A DNA stretch of 64,000 nucleotides, taken from Nematostella vectensis. Lineage: Eukaryota > Cnidaria > Anthozoa > Actiniaria > Edwardsiidae. The stretch is from contig NC_064046.1 in assembly GCF_932526225.1 (NCBI RefSeq), positions 3,720,001 to 3,784,000 of the forward strand, written 5' to 3'. Under the pieces are notes generated by a model. The model was not told the origin of the DNA. It was given only the letters and a program-made list of their open reading frames with translations, and ran no database searches. Shown in pieces: positions 10,718 through 22,140 of this stretch. The translations under genes and the position numbers were made by a program. Position 1 is the first letter of the stretch. Every line of letters starts with the position of its first letter.

Positions 10718-13700
10718 GAAGCGCAGATCAGTCCTAACTGACCACTTTGGCCCAGTTCCACATAAAAGAAAAAGAACTGAAGAAAATGCAAGTGATGGGC
10801 CAGCAAGTAGTGCGAGTGGTGTTGGGCAGGCTGTTGTGCCTAGTGGTGTTGTTCAGGCTGTTGTGCCTGGTGGTGTTGGGCAGGCTGTTGTGCCTGGTGG
10901 TGTTGTTCAGGCTGTTGTGCCTGGTGGTGTTGTTCAGGCTGTTGTGCCTGGTGGTGTTGGACGGGCTGTTGTGCCTGGTGGTGTTGGGCAGGCTGTTGTG
11001 TCTGGTGGTGTTGGTCAGGCTGTTGTGCCTGGTGGTGTTGTTCAGGCTGTTGTGCCTGGTGGTGTTGGGCAGGCTGTTGTGTCTGGTGGTGTTGGGCAGA
11101 CTGTTGTGCCTGGTGGTGTTGGGCAGGCTGTTGTGCCTGGTGTTGTTGTGCAGGCTGTTGTGCCTGGTGGTGTTGTTCAGGCTGTTGTGCCTAGTGGTGT
11201 TGTGCAGGCTGTTGTGTCTGGTGGTGTTGGGCAGGCTGTTGTGTCTGGTGGTGTTGTTCAGGCTGTTGTCCCTGGTGGTGTTTGGCAGACTGTTGTGTCT
11301 GGTGGTGTTGTGCAGGCTGTTGTGTCTGGTGGTGTTGGGCAGGCTGTTGTGTCTGGTGGTGTTGGACGGGTTGTTGTGCCTGGTGGTGTTGGGCAGGCTG
11401 TTGTGCCTGGTGGTGGTGTTCGGGCTGTTGTGCCTGGTGGTGTTGGGCAGGCTGTTGTGCCTAGTGGTGTTGTGCAGGCTGTTGTGCCTGGTGGTGTTGT
11501 GCAGGCTGTTGTGTCTGGTGGTGTTGGGCGGGCTGTTGTGCCTAGTGGTGTTGTACAGGCTGTTGTGCCTGGTGGTGTTGGGCAGGCTGTTGTGCCTGGT
11601 GGTGTTGGGCGGGCTGTTGTGCCTAGTGGTGTTGTTCGGGCTGTTGTGCCTGGTGGTGTTGGGCAGACTGTTGTGTCTGGTGGTGTTGGGCAGGCTGTTG
11701 TGCCTAGTGGTGTTGGGCAGGCTGTTGTGCCTGGTGGTGGTGTTCGGGCTGTTGTGCCTGGTGGTGTTGGGCAGGCTGTTGTGCCTGGTGGTGGTGTTCG
11801 GGCTGTTGTGCCTGGTGGTGTTGGGCAGGCTGTTGTGCCTAGTGGTGTTGTTCAGGCTGTTGTGCCTAGTGGTGTTGTTCGGGCTGTTGTGCCTGGTGGT
11901 GTTGGGCGGGCTGTTGTGTCTGGTGGTGTTGGGCAGGCTGTTGTGCCTGGTGGTGTTGTTCAGGCTGTTGTGTCTGGTGGTGTTGGGCAGGCTGTTGTGC
12001 CTGGTGGTGTTGGGCAGGCTGTTGTGCCTAGTGGTGTTGTGCAGGCTGTTGTGTCTGGTGGTGTTGGGCGGGCTGTTGTGCCTGGTGGTGTTGGGCAGGC
12101 TGTTGTGTCTGGTGGTGTTGTTCAGGCTGTTGTGCCTGGTGGTGTTGGGCAGGCTGTTGTGCCTAGTGGTGTTGTGCAGGCTGTTGTGTCTGGTGGTGTT
12201 GGGCGGGCTGTTGTGCCTGGTGGTGTTGGGCGGGCTGTTGTGCCTGGTGGTGTTGGGCAGGCTGTTGTGTCTGGTGGTGTTGTTCAGGCTGTTGTGCCTA
12301 GTGGTGTTGTTCAGGCTGTTGTGTCTGGTGGTGTTGGGCAGGCTGTTGTGCCTGGTGGTGTTGGGCAGGCTGTTGTGCCTAGTGGTGTTGTGCAGGCTGT
12401 TGTGTCTGGTGGTGTTGGGCGGGCTGTTGTGCCTGGTGGTGTTGGGCAGGCTGTTGTGTCTGGTGGTGTTGTTCAGGCTGTTGTGCCTAGTGGTGTTGTT
12501 CAGGCTGTTGTGTCTGGTGGTGTTGTTCAGGCTGTTGTGCCTGGTGGTGTTGGGCAGGCTGTTGTGCCTAGTGGTGTTGTGCAGGCTGTTGTGTCTGGTG
12601 GTGTTGGGCGGGCTGTTGTGCCTGGTGGTGTTGGGCGGGCTGTTGTGCCTGGTGGTGTTGGGCAGGCTGTTGTGTCTGGTGGTGATGTTCAGGCTGTTGT
12701 GCCTAGTGGTGTTGTTCAGGCTGTTGTGTCTGGTGGTGGTGTTCAGGCTGTTGTGCCTGGTGGTGTTGGGCAGGCTGTTGTGCCTAGTGGTGTTGTGCAG
12801 GCTGTTGTGTCTGGTGGTGTTGGGCGGGCTGTTGTGCCTGGTGGTGTTGGGCAGGCTGTTGTGTCTGGTGCTGTTGTTCAGGCTGTTGTGCCTAGTGGTG
12901 TTGTTCAGGCTGTTGTGTCTGGTGGTGTTGGGCAGGCTGTTGTGCCTGGTGGTGTTGGGCAGGCTGTTGTGTCTGGTGGTGTTGTTCAGGCTGTTGTGCC
13001 TGGTGGTGTTGGGCAGGCTGTTGTGCCTAGTGGTGTTGTGCAGGCTGTTGTGTCTGGTGGTGTTGGGCGGGCTGTTGTGCCTGGTGGTGTTGGGCGGGCT
13101 GTTGTGCCTGGTGGTGTTGGGCAGGCTGTTGTGTCTGGTGGTGTTGTTCAGGCTGTTGTGCCTAGTGGTGTTGTTCAGGCTGTTGTGTCTGGTGGTGGTG
13201 TTCAGGCTGTTGTGCCTGGTGGTGTTGGGCAGGCTGTTGTGCCTAGTGGTGTTGTGCAGGCTGTTGTGTCTGGTGGTGTTGGGCGGGCTGTTGTGCCTGG
13301 TGGTGTTGGGCAGGCTGTTGTGTCTGGTGGTGTTGTTCAGGCTGTTGTGCCTAGTGGTGTTGTTCAGGCTGTTGTGTCTGGTGGTGGTGTTCAGGCTGTT
13401 GTGCCTGGTGGTGTTGGGCAGGCTGTTGTGCCTAGTGGTGTTGTGCAGGCTGTTGTGTCTGGTGGTGTTGGGCGGGCTGTTGTGCTTGGTGGTGTTGGGC
13501 AGGCTGTTGTGCCCGGTGGTGTTGTTCGGGCTGTTGTGCCTGGTGGTGTTGGTCGGGCTGTTGTGCCTAGTGGTGTTGTTCAGGCTGTTGTGCCTGGTGG
13601 TGTTGTGCAGGCTGTTGTGTCTGGTGGTGTTGGGCAGGCTGTTGTGCCTGGTGGTGCTGTTCAGGCTGTTGTGCCTGGTGGTGTTGTTCAGGCTGTTGTG

Positions 13701-16700
13701 CCTGGTGGTGTTGGGCAGGCTGTTGTGTCTGGTGGTGTTGGGCAGGCTGTTGTGCCTGGCGAAGCTGTTCAGGCTGTTGTGCCTGGTAGTGTTGCTCAGG
13801 CTGTTGTGCCTGGTGGTGCTGTTCAGACTGTTGTGCCTGGTGGTGTTGTGCAGGCTGTTGTGTCTGGTGGTGTTGTGCAGGCTGTTGTGCCTGGTGGTGT
13901 TGTGCAGGCTGTTGTGCCTGGTGGTGTTGTTCAGGCTGTTGTGCCTGGTGGTGCTGTTCAGACTGTTGTGCCTGGTGGTGTTCTGCAGGCTGTTGTGTCT
14001 GGTGGTGTTGTTCAGGCTGTTGTGCCTGGTGGTGTTGGGCAGGCTGTTGTGCCTGGTGGTGTTGGGCAGGCTGTTGTGTCTGGTGGTGTTGGGCAGGCTG
14101 TTGTGCCTGGTGGTGTTGGGCAGGCTGTTGTGTCTGGTGGTGTTGGGCAGGCTGTTGTGCCTGGTGGTGTTGTGCAGGCTGTTGTGCCTAGTGGTGTTGT
14201 TCAGGCTGTTGTGCCTGGTGGTGTTGGGCAGGCTGTTGTGTCTGGTGGTGTTGGGCGGGCTGTTGTGCCTGGTGGTGTTGGGCAGGCTGTTGTGCCTGGT
14301 AGTGTTGGGCAGGCTGTTGTGCCTGGTGGTGTTGGGCAGGCTGTTGTGCCTGGTGGTGTTGGGCAGGCTGTTGTGTCTGGTGGTGTTGGGCAGGCTGTTG
14401 TGCCTGGTGGTGTTGGGCAGGCTGTTGTGTCTGGTGGTGTTGGGCAGGCTGTTGTGCCTGGTGGTGTTGTGCAGGCTGTTGTGCCTAGTGGTGTTGTTCA
14501 GGCTGTTGTGCCTGGTGGTGTTGGGCAGGCTGTTGTGCCTAGTGGTGTTGGGCAGGCTGTTGTGTCTGGTGGTGTTGGGCGGGCTGTTGTGCCTGGTGGT
14601 GTTGGGCAGGCTGTTGTGCCTGGTAGTGTTGGGCAGGCTGTTGTGCCTGGTGGTGTTGGGCAGGCTGTTGTGCCTGGTGGTGTTGGGCAGGCTGTTGTGC
14701 CTGGCGAAGCTGTTCAGGCTGTTGTGTCTGGTGGTGTTGTTCAGGCTGTTGTGCCTGGTGGTGTTGGGCAGGCTGTTGTGCCTGGTGGTGTTGTTCAGGC
14801 TGTTGTGCCTGGTGGTGTTGGGCAGGCTGTTGTGCCTAGTGGTGTTGGGCAGGCTGTTGTGTCTGGTGGTGTTGGGCGGGCTGTTGTGCCTGGTGGTGTT
14901 GGGCAGGCTGTTGTGCCTGGTAGTGTTGGGCAGGCTGTTGTGCCTGGTGGTGTTGGGCAGGCTGTTGTGCCTGGTGGTGTTGGGCAGGCTGTTGTGCCTG
15001 GCGAAGCTGTTCAGGCTGTTGTGCCTGGTGGTGTTGGGCAGGCTGTTGTGCCTGGTGGTGTTGGGCAGGCTGTTGTGCCTGGTGGTGTTGTTCGGGCTGT
15101 TGTGCCTGGTGGTGTTGGGCGGGCTGTTGTGTCTGGTGGTGTTGGGCAGGCTGTTGTGTCTGCTGGTGTTGTTCAGGCTCTTGTGTCTGGTGGTGTTGTT
15201 CAGGCTGTTGTGCCTGGTGGTGTTGGGCAGGCTGTTGTGCCTGGTGGTGTTGTTCAGGCTGTTGTGCCTGGTGGTGTTGTTCAGGCTGTTGTGCCTGGTG
15301 GTGTTGTTCAGGCTGTTGTGCCTGGTGGTGCTGTTCAGGCTGTTGTGCCTGGTAGTGTTGGGCAGGCTGTTGTGCCTGGTGGTGTTGGGCAGGCTGTTGT
15401 GCCTGGTGGTGTTGGGCAGGCTGTTGTGTCCGGTGGTGTTGGGCAGGCTGTTGTGCCTGGTGGTGTTGGGCAGGCTGTTGTGTCTGGTGGTGTTGGGCAG
15501 GCTGTTGTGCCTGGTGGTGTTGTGCAGGCTGTTGTGCCTAGTGGTGTTGTTCAGGCTGTTGTGCCTGGTGGTGTTGGGCAGGCTGTTGTGCCTGGTGGTG
15601 TTGGGCAGGCTGTTGTGCCTGGTGGTGTTGTTCAGGCTGTTGTGCCTGGTGGTGTTGTTCAGGCTGTTGTGCCTGGTGGTGTTGGGCGGGCTGTTGTGCC
15701 TGGTGGTGTTGGGCAGGCTGTTGTGCCTGGTAGTGTTGGGCAGGCTGTTGTGCCTGGTGGTGTTGGGCAGGCTGTTGTGCCTGGTGGTGTTGGGCAGGCT
15801 GTTGTGTCTGGTGGTGTTGGGCAGGCTGTTGTGCCTGGTGGTGTTGGGCAGGCTGTTGTGTCTGGTGGTGTTGGGCAGGCTGTTGTGCCTGGTGGTGTTG
15901 TGCAGGCTGTTGTGCCTAGTGGTGTTGTTCAGGCTGTTGTGCCTGGTGGTGTTGGGCAGGCTGTTGTGCCTAGTGGTGTTGGGCAGGCTGTTGTGTCTGG
16001 TGGTGTTGGGCGGGCTGTTGTGCCTGGTGGTGTTGGGCAGGCTGTTGTGCCTGGTAGTGTTGGGCAGGCTGTTGTGCCTGGTGGTGTTGGGCAGGCTGTT
16101 GTGCCTGGTGGTGTTGGGCAGGCTGTTGTGCCTGGCGAAGCTGTTCAGGCTGTTGTGTCTGGTGGTGTTGTTCAGGCTGTTGTGCCTGGTGGTGTTGGGC
16201 AGGCTGTTGTGCCTGGTGGTGTTGTTCAGGCTGTTGTGCCTGGTGGTGTTGGGCAGGCTGTTGTGCCTAGTGGTGTTGGGCAGGCTGTTGTGTCTGGTGG
16301 TGTTGGGCGGGCTGTTGTGCCTGGTGGTGTTGGGCAGGCTGTTGTGCCTGGTAGTGTTGGGCAGGCTGTTGTGCCTGGTGGTGTTGGGCAGGCTGTTGTG
16401 CCTGGTGGTGTTGGGCAGGCTGTTGTGCCTGGCGAAGCTGTTCAGGCTGTTGTGCCTGGTGGTGTTGGGCAGGCTGTTGTGCCTGGTGGTGTTGGGCAGG
16501 CTGTTGTGCCTGGTGGTGTTGTTCGGGCTGTTGTGCCTGGTGGTGTTGGGTGGGCTGTTGTGTCTGGTGGTGTTGGGCAGGCTGTTGTGTCTGCTGGTGT
16601 TGTTCAGGCTGTTGTGTCTGGTGGTGTTGTTCAGGCTGTTGTGCCTGGTGGTGTTGGGCAGGCTGTTGTGCCTGGTGGTGTTGTTCAGGCTGTTGTGCCT

Positions 16701-18071
16701 GGTGGTGTTGTTCAGGCTGTTGTGCCTGGTGGTGTTGTTCAGGCTGTTGTGCCTGGTGGTGCTGTTCAGGCTGTTGTGCCTGGTGGTGTTGGGCAGGCTG
16801 TTGTGCCTGGTGGTGTTGGGCAGGCTGTTGTGCCTGGTGGTGTTGGGCGGGCTGTTGTGCCTGGTGGTGTTGGGCAGGCTGTTGTGCCTGGTGGTGTTGG
16901 GCAGGCTGTTGTGCCTGGTTGTGTTGGGCAGGCTGTTGTGTCTGGTGGTGTTGGGCGGGCTGTTGTGTCTGGTGGTGTTGTGCGGGCTGTTGTGCCTGGT
17001 GGTGTTGGGCAGGCTGTTGTGCCTGGTGGTGTTGGGCAGGCTGTTGTGCCTGGTTTGTGCTGTTCAGGCTGTTGTGCCTGGTGGTGTTGGGCAGGCTGTT
17101 GTGTCTGGTGGTGTTGGGCAGGCTGTTGTGTCTGGTGGTGTTGGGCAGGCTGTTGTGCCTGGTGGTGTTGGGCAGGCTGTTGTGCCTGGTGGTGTTGGGC
17201 GGGCTGTTGTGCCTGGTGGTGTTGGGCAGGCTGTTGTGCCTGGTGGTGTTGGGCAGGCTGTTGTGCCTGGCGAAGCTGTTCAGGCTGTTGTGTCTGGTGG
17301 TGTTGTTCAGGCTGTTGTGCCTGGTGGTGTTGGGCAGGCTGTTGTGATTGGTGGTGTTGTGCAGGCTGTTGTGCCTGGTGGTGTTGGGCAGGCTGTTGTG
17401 CCTGGTGGTGTTGGGCAGGCTGTTGTGTCTGGTGGTGTTGGGCAGGCTGTTGTGCCTGGTGGTGTTGGGCAGGCTGTTGTGTCTGGTGGTGTTGGGCAGG
17501 CTGTTGTGCCTGGTGGTGTTGGGCAGGCTGTTGTGTCTGGTGGTGTTGTTCAGGCTGTTTTGCTTGGTGGTGTTGGGCAGGCTGTTGTGCCTGGTGGTGT
17601 TGGGCAGGCTGTTGTGCCTGGTGGTGTTGGGCAGGCTGTTGTGCCTGGTGGTGTTGTTCAGGCTGTTGTGCCTGGTGGTGTTGTGCAGGCTGTTGTGCCT
17701 GGTGGTGTTGGGCGGGCTGTTGTGTCTGGTGGTGTTGTTCAGGCTGTTGTGTCTGGTGGTGTTGGGCGGGCTGTTGTGCCTGGTGGTGTTGGACGGGCTG
17801 TTGTGCCTGGTGGTGTTGGTCAGGCTGTTGTGCCTGGTGGTGTTGGTCAGGCTATTGTGATTGGTGGTGTTGTTCAGGCTGTTGTGCCTGATGGGGTTGG
17901 GCGGGCTGTTGTGCTTGGTGGTGTTGGGCTGGCTGTTGTGTCTGGTGGTGTTGGGCAGCTGCTCCCACAGCTGCCCCAAAAGCAAGAAAGAGAGAACCTT
18001 GTTGTACAAAATGCAATGCACCTATGAAAGGCCACAGTAAGAAAATTTGTCTTGATAGAGCCACCAGTTAG
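10718..18071 (+). CDS. Giant exon 2 of the THAP-like gene: 9-residue VNTR plus zinc-knuckle-like tail
   Basis: The exon starts after TTTTTCTGTAG and continues the THAP exon in phase 0. It opens with KRRSVLTDHFGPVPHKRKR (a basic, possible nuclear-localisation stretch) and TEENASDGPASSASG. About 265 copies of the nonapeptide AVVPGGVGQ follow, with P/S and G/V/R/Q variants. After the array the same frame gives ATAAPKARKREP-like sequence, then CCTKCNAPMKGHSKKIC and a stop at 18069-18071. This is a CX2CX6HX4C zinc-knuckle-like end. A one-base gain near 17050 (GGTTTGTGCTG) moves the repeat out of frame, and a loss of about 4 bases near 17958 restores it. In between, the original frame hits TGA at 17889. 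The protein is therefore interrupted in this assembly unless those are sequencing errors. The array lies in the protein frame, but most unit differences change amino acids, which argues against strong constraint. Confidence 0.6.
10805..17958 (+). repeat. 7.15-kb minisatellite, 27-bp unit, about 265 copies
   Basis: The consensus unit begins GGTGGTGTTGGGCAGGCTGT and ends TGTGCCT. The plus strand is G+T-rich and has GG..GG..GGG..GG in every unit, so G-quadruplex formation is possible. Variants are arranged in higher-order patterns. An 8-12-unit motif recurs through 11950-13490. A 53-unit block (1431 bp) is duplicated: the rare CCTGGCGAAG variant lies at 14700 and 14997 and again at 16131 and 16428, and the rare TGCTGGTG variant at about 15160 recurs 1431 bp on. 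Several frames on both strands stay open because the unit lacks stops. Confidence 0.98.
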
Positions 18072-18561
18072 ATTAAATTAGAGTGATTTCAATTTGTGAA
18101 ACAGTTAGTGTTAATTGATACCACTCTCTGTTTTACATTTGTAGATGGAATTCACAGATATTGTTTTGCTGATTATTTTTATTCAACATCAATGTACATT
18201 TTTTTTTCATTGAGTAAATTGACTGCAAAATTGGTTCGATATTACTCACTTTCAATAAATAGTAACAAGAAAACATCTATAAATACGTTATTTAATATTT
18301 TGCCTATTTGGTAAAATAAATACAAAATATAATTATTTTAAAAATAAATGTATCAGGTTTTTTTTTACAATCAACTAAGTTTTTTTTACAATCAACAAAG
18401 TGTTTTTTTTGCTATTTTTATCTATCAAACATGTACATATATTTCAAGAACTATACAAATCACACTATACAAAATAAAATCATGAAAAGATATATATATA
18501 TATATATCCAGTTCTCATTAGTTGAGCCATATTCGGAATTTAGCCATACATCAATGCCTCA
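18072..18561. other. 3' flank between convergent genes
   Basis: This AT-rich sequence holds AATAAA-type signals (about 18254 and 18316) that could serve the THAP-like gene, and a TA microsatellite at about 18491-18507. No other gene is present. Confidence 0.5.
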
Positions 18562-19717
18562 TTAGCTCCTGGCCTCCTGGTATCCCCTTGGATGTAGGTG
18601 CCGTGTCTGATATCTTGTCCGTATTTCATTATAAATGCACGCAGACAATGGGCGAGTGTTTTCCCATCCCATGTAACCACATATCCACCGAATTATCCAG
18701 CGATAGGCAACTTACCTAAAAAATCTGTAAAATAGCACAAAGAATTTAGTTGTCAATGATAACAGCAATAACTGATTAGTTTATGTGTGAGGATAAAAAA
18801 GACATTTCTTCAAGGTCAAAGGCTTCTCTTATCTTCCACAAAGTATGAACTCGCTAAGAAATAAATTATACCCCAAAATAAAAATCACAGTTAACGATGC
18901 CTTTATTAATAAAAAAAACTTCGAAAAACAATTTATAACAGCAATAAGCTAAATGGTGCTTGTATCCTCAATAGCCCATGAGGTAAGGGGAAATTTGTGA
19001 AAAACTGCAATGCTTTTGGGCTAAAAAAATATGGAGATAGCCCGTCTACTCCCTCAATTTCAAATGGTTCGACTATGCGAAAATAACAGATATCAAAGAG
19101 CGAAGACCCTGAACCAAAACCTGTAATCGCATGGATTAGAACTTCGTATATGGCATTTTACATTTACATGATTCTCAACTACGTATAACAAAAATTCCTT
19201 ACTTGTTCTCCGATACTCCTGTACGCCGCCTGTATGCTTGCCCTGTCCTTGCCTTCAGCAATGGCGCCACGTTTTGAAGGACGGCCTTAGTCATAGCTCT
19301 GTAGTCCTCGTGCAGTGATGCATGATAAGTTCTCAATCGAACCGTCGAATGTTAGTTTGCCTTGAACATTCTCAATTTCTCTACAGCATCGATGCTCAAG
19401 AGCGCCGCTCAGCTCATTCTTTGCACAATAATGTTGACACTGGCACCTATAATTAACAACAAACGTGAGATGTCGCGACTCGATCGTAACATAGGGTAAA
19501 CAATTTACCATTCCTGGACAGGTATTATCTCATCCTCTCTGTCGGCCAGGATCTGGGGCCTCAGGCCATCGGGGTCGTTCGATTCCTCATCAATTTCTTC
19601 CCCGTAGGCCGGAGGCGCGAGAGGTTCATCCGTGTAGGGCTCAAACTGGGTCTCTACCTCAGCAAACTCCTCACTTTCGTAGCCTTCGTATGATGAACTC
19701 GACGAACTCTCAGTCAT
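18562..19717 (-). pseudogene. P2X7 C-terminal (ballast) domain-like gene, three exons, disrupted
   Basis: Exon 1 (19717-19509) starts ATG, with MTESSSSSSYEGYESEEF and an acidic PY-rich stretch. Exon 2 (19446-19203) completes EWCQCQHYCAKNE, then HRCCREIENV and CIT. One base later the frame continues HEDYRAMTKAVLQNVAPLL and YRRRTGVSEN. Exon 3 (18724-18562) gives FFR, a stop, then VAYRWIIRWICGYMGWENTR, a CIYNEIRTRYQ segment and a final TAA. The WCxC..C, CC.EI, CIT.HEDY and W.CGYMG..NTRP.PACIY order is that of the cysteine-rich intracellular domain of P2X7, which also occurs as free-standing proteins in cnidarians. Splice sites agree in phase at both introns (62 bp and 478 bp). The extra G near 19312 and the TAA in exon 3 make it a pseudogene, unless both are sequence errors. 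No P2X channel part is present. Confidence 0.85.
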
Positions 19718-20410
19718 ACTGTGTGATACTTGCAATCCGGTTATAATAATTTAAATGTATGATAAAGCGTGTCTTGTATGTATTGTTTGATTTCAAAAGA
19801 TAAGCCAACATTATGACGCAAAACGACGCGTTATCACACGAAAGCGAGGCGATTCATGAGAGCGAGGTCGATAATCAAAGCGAGGCTACTAGAACCTAGT
19901 CCTCCAAAAGGGGGACAAAAATTGATACTGAATTGCCGTCAATTGTCTCGGAAGAAAATACCATAACTTTGCGGGTTTTAAACAAATTAACATCAGATTT
20001 TGGCAAAGTACCCAAGGAATGTTGATCTTAATATAGGCTAATATTATTTTTCGTGACTTTAACTAATGGCTGGTACTTAAATGGCCTTAAATTGTCGGTA
20101 TTGAGACACCATAGCCTCCGACGTAATTTCCCTCACGCTATCTTGCGTCACGTAAAATAACATATGTAATTTCCCTCACGCTATCTTGCGTCACGTAAAA
20201 CTAATAAACTCTTAATCCCCGGTTTGCAGTTTTTAATGTAGTTATCAAAAGGCTACACTTTGAACTCCATGTCAAAAAGCCTCCGTAGAACCACAGGACA
20301 CCTCGTTTAATACAATTTTATATTCTGATAAAAAATGTATGTACATTTAGCCATCACTTCTATGAAAACAGTTTTTTTGGGTGTAGAAAATGTCCATACT
20401 TACAGGGTCC
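19718..20410. other. Spacer with a 33-bp direct duplication
   Basis: TAATTTCCCTCACGCTATCT, extended by TGCGTCACGTAAAA, occurs twice (about 20126-20158 and 20167-20200). No gene was recognised. The 5' part may hold the promoter of the P2X7-like gene. Confidence 0.5.
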
Positions 20411-20622
20411 TACTGTACATACAGCACACAGTGTGTGTATTGGTCATCTTCTATTTGAGCGGTACCATTTGAGCAGTCGACTGAGAAGTTAGTACTGTAC
20501 ATGCAGCATACAGTGTGTGTATTGGTCATCCTCTATTTGAGCGGTACCATTTGAGCAGTCGACTGAGAAGTTAGTACTTTACATACAGCACACAGTGTGT
20601 GTATTGGTCATCTTCTATTCTA
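20411..20622 (+). repeat. 82-bp tandem repeat, about 2.6 copies, abutting the orphan opsin exon
   Basis: Units start at 20411, 20493 and 20575 with TACTGTACATRCAGC. Each contains CAGTGTGTGTATTGGTCATC and GAGCGGTACCATTTGAGCAG. The last unit stops within one base or so of where opsin exon-2 homology begins, replacing the expected splice site. Confidence 0.93.
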
Positions 20623-20623
20623 T

Positions 20624-20965
20624 TTCGCCTCTATCCGCAACAACCGACGTCGAGTAAATGTGCGAATTACACGCATGATCATGGTGTCAATCATCTCTTT
20701 CGTCATCAGCTGGTCACCCTACTGTGTCGTCAGTGTAATGGCCATGGTGCACCGCGCGCCGTCATTACCACGTGGTTTCGCCGAGATCCCTGAACTCATG
20801 GCTAAAGCGTCCGTTATATACAACCCTCTGGTGTTTACTGTGATGAACATAGAGTTCCGAAGATCACTCTTTCAAGTTATGTCGAACTTTCGCTGCAAGG
20901 AAGATACCGGGGTATCTCCCTTGCAACGAAAGTCCGTAGTCCCAGGGGATATTAGGTGTGGTTGA
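20624..20965 (+). pseudogene. Orphan opsin second exon (TM6-TM7)
   Basis: The sequence FASIRNNRRRVNVRITR, the TM6 SWSPY, TM7 LMAKASVIYNPLVF and the C-terminal tail match exon 2 of the intact opsins at 25687 and 31960 nearly base for base. The Lys of AKAS (Schiff-base lysine) is kept. The splice acceptor and first ten or so codons (RFLCFNPVPT in the intact genes) are missing, replaced by the 82-bp repeats. No exon 1 lies upstream, so it cannot encode a whole receptor. It is the 3' remnant of a further tandem copy. The stop is TGA at 20963-20965. Confidence 0.92.
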
Positions 20966-21640
20966 AACAATTTATAAACTCTAAGCACTAAAATATTAAT
21001 GACCAGTTGTTACTAGGATGATTGGGGGATCCACTGTACTATATTCATGACCAGTTGTTACTAGGATGATTGGGAGAATCCACTGTTTCTCTATGGGTGA
21101 GCAGAAGCGAAGAAATGGGATAGCAAAAGCGGAAAATACTCCATTAGGAATAGCAGTTAGTAAAATTCTCTACCGTAAAAGATAGGACGATCACCATCTC
21201 TCATCATTTTTAGAAACACAACTTTCCATGTATTATTTGATACTTTGAAAATAGAACTGACCTGTTTGAGTTGTAGGATGAATGTGACGGTACCCTAAGG
21301 TTTTCAAACTCGTGGGCACGGGCGTTGACACGACGTTTAAATGAAATGTTTTTCCGAATGTTTTTCCGTTGACACTAATTTTGTTCTCTTGGCCACGGTA
21401 GTTTTTTTTCCGTTGGCACGGATTTTTTTCCGTGGAAACGGAAAAAAAATCCGCGGTGAAAATGGCGTTTAAAAAAGTTGAAAAGTCGTTGATACGGCTG
21501 TCTAGATTTCGTGTCTACGAATCAAACACACGGATCACGAATCGTGAATGTGAACCATTCGATTGAATCTTCCGATTTTTATTTTCACAACCTTGAGTCG
21601 TATGCAAACAAGAGAGTGGATCGGTTGCTGTGTCTTATTC
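20966..21640 (+). repeat. Duplicated opsin 3' flank, copy A
   Basis: Near-identical to 26009-26750 and 32333-33050. It includes a doubled GACCAGTTGTTACTAGGATG motif and the CGTGGGCACGGGCGTTGACA region. Similarity is lost near 21640. Confidence 0.9.
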
Positions 21641-21757
21641 TTTTATTATTTGTTTTATTGTTTTATTGTTTTTGTTTGTTTGTTTTTTTGTTTTTTTTTG
21701 TTTTTGTTTTATTGTTTTACTGTTTTTTGTTTTATTATTTTATTTAAGTGTGTATTT
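21628..21757 (+). repeat. T-rich low-complexity tract (TTTG/TTTTA)n
   Basis: Runs of TTTG and TTTTATTG interrupt the copy A flank. Open frames here are compositional artefacts. Confidence 0.9.
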
Positions 21758-22140
21758 TGTGTTAGGCTCAAGCTATGAAAATGCAGGCCATAGTAAAGCG
21801 AAAATCCGACGTAAGGTAAGCATCACACACAAACACATAACATGTGCAACCACACGTTGGTGTATAGGAGCAAGCTATTTAGATCGATCACAACAGTTTG
21901 AAATACACCTCAGACGTGGTAATATCTCCTGTTTCCCCTTTAGCTATTTCCTATTCCGCCCTAGTCCTCGTGTCTCCTACCCTCGGCACCCATCAGTTTA
22001 TACCTCCCTAACCGCGTCTGACTAGCCATCGATCTTGCTACCTGACGATAAATCGTGGCTAGAATTAGTGTGGTGGCACATTTATTCCTAAGAGCTCTTA
22101 TAAAATTTCTCACATTATTGATTTAATACTGTGTGTTTGT

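Noticed and set aside
10805-17958. CRISPR array
   Set aside because: Units are contiguous with no unique spacers, and the genome is animal.
16267-18021. Minus-strand frame of HNSLPNTTR / AQQPAQHHQ repeats
   Set aside because: This is a shadow of the same stop-free repeat, with no splice or domain support.
10747-18027. A 2,426-residue frame of RLLCLVVLG repeats
   Set aside because: It is an alternative frame of the 27-bp repeat. The frame matching both the preceding exon and the zinc-knuckle tail encodes AVVPGGVGQ.
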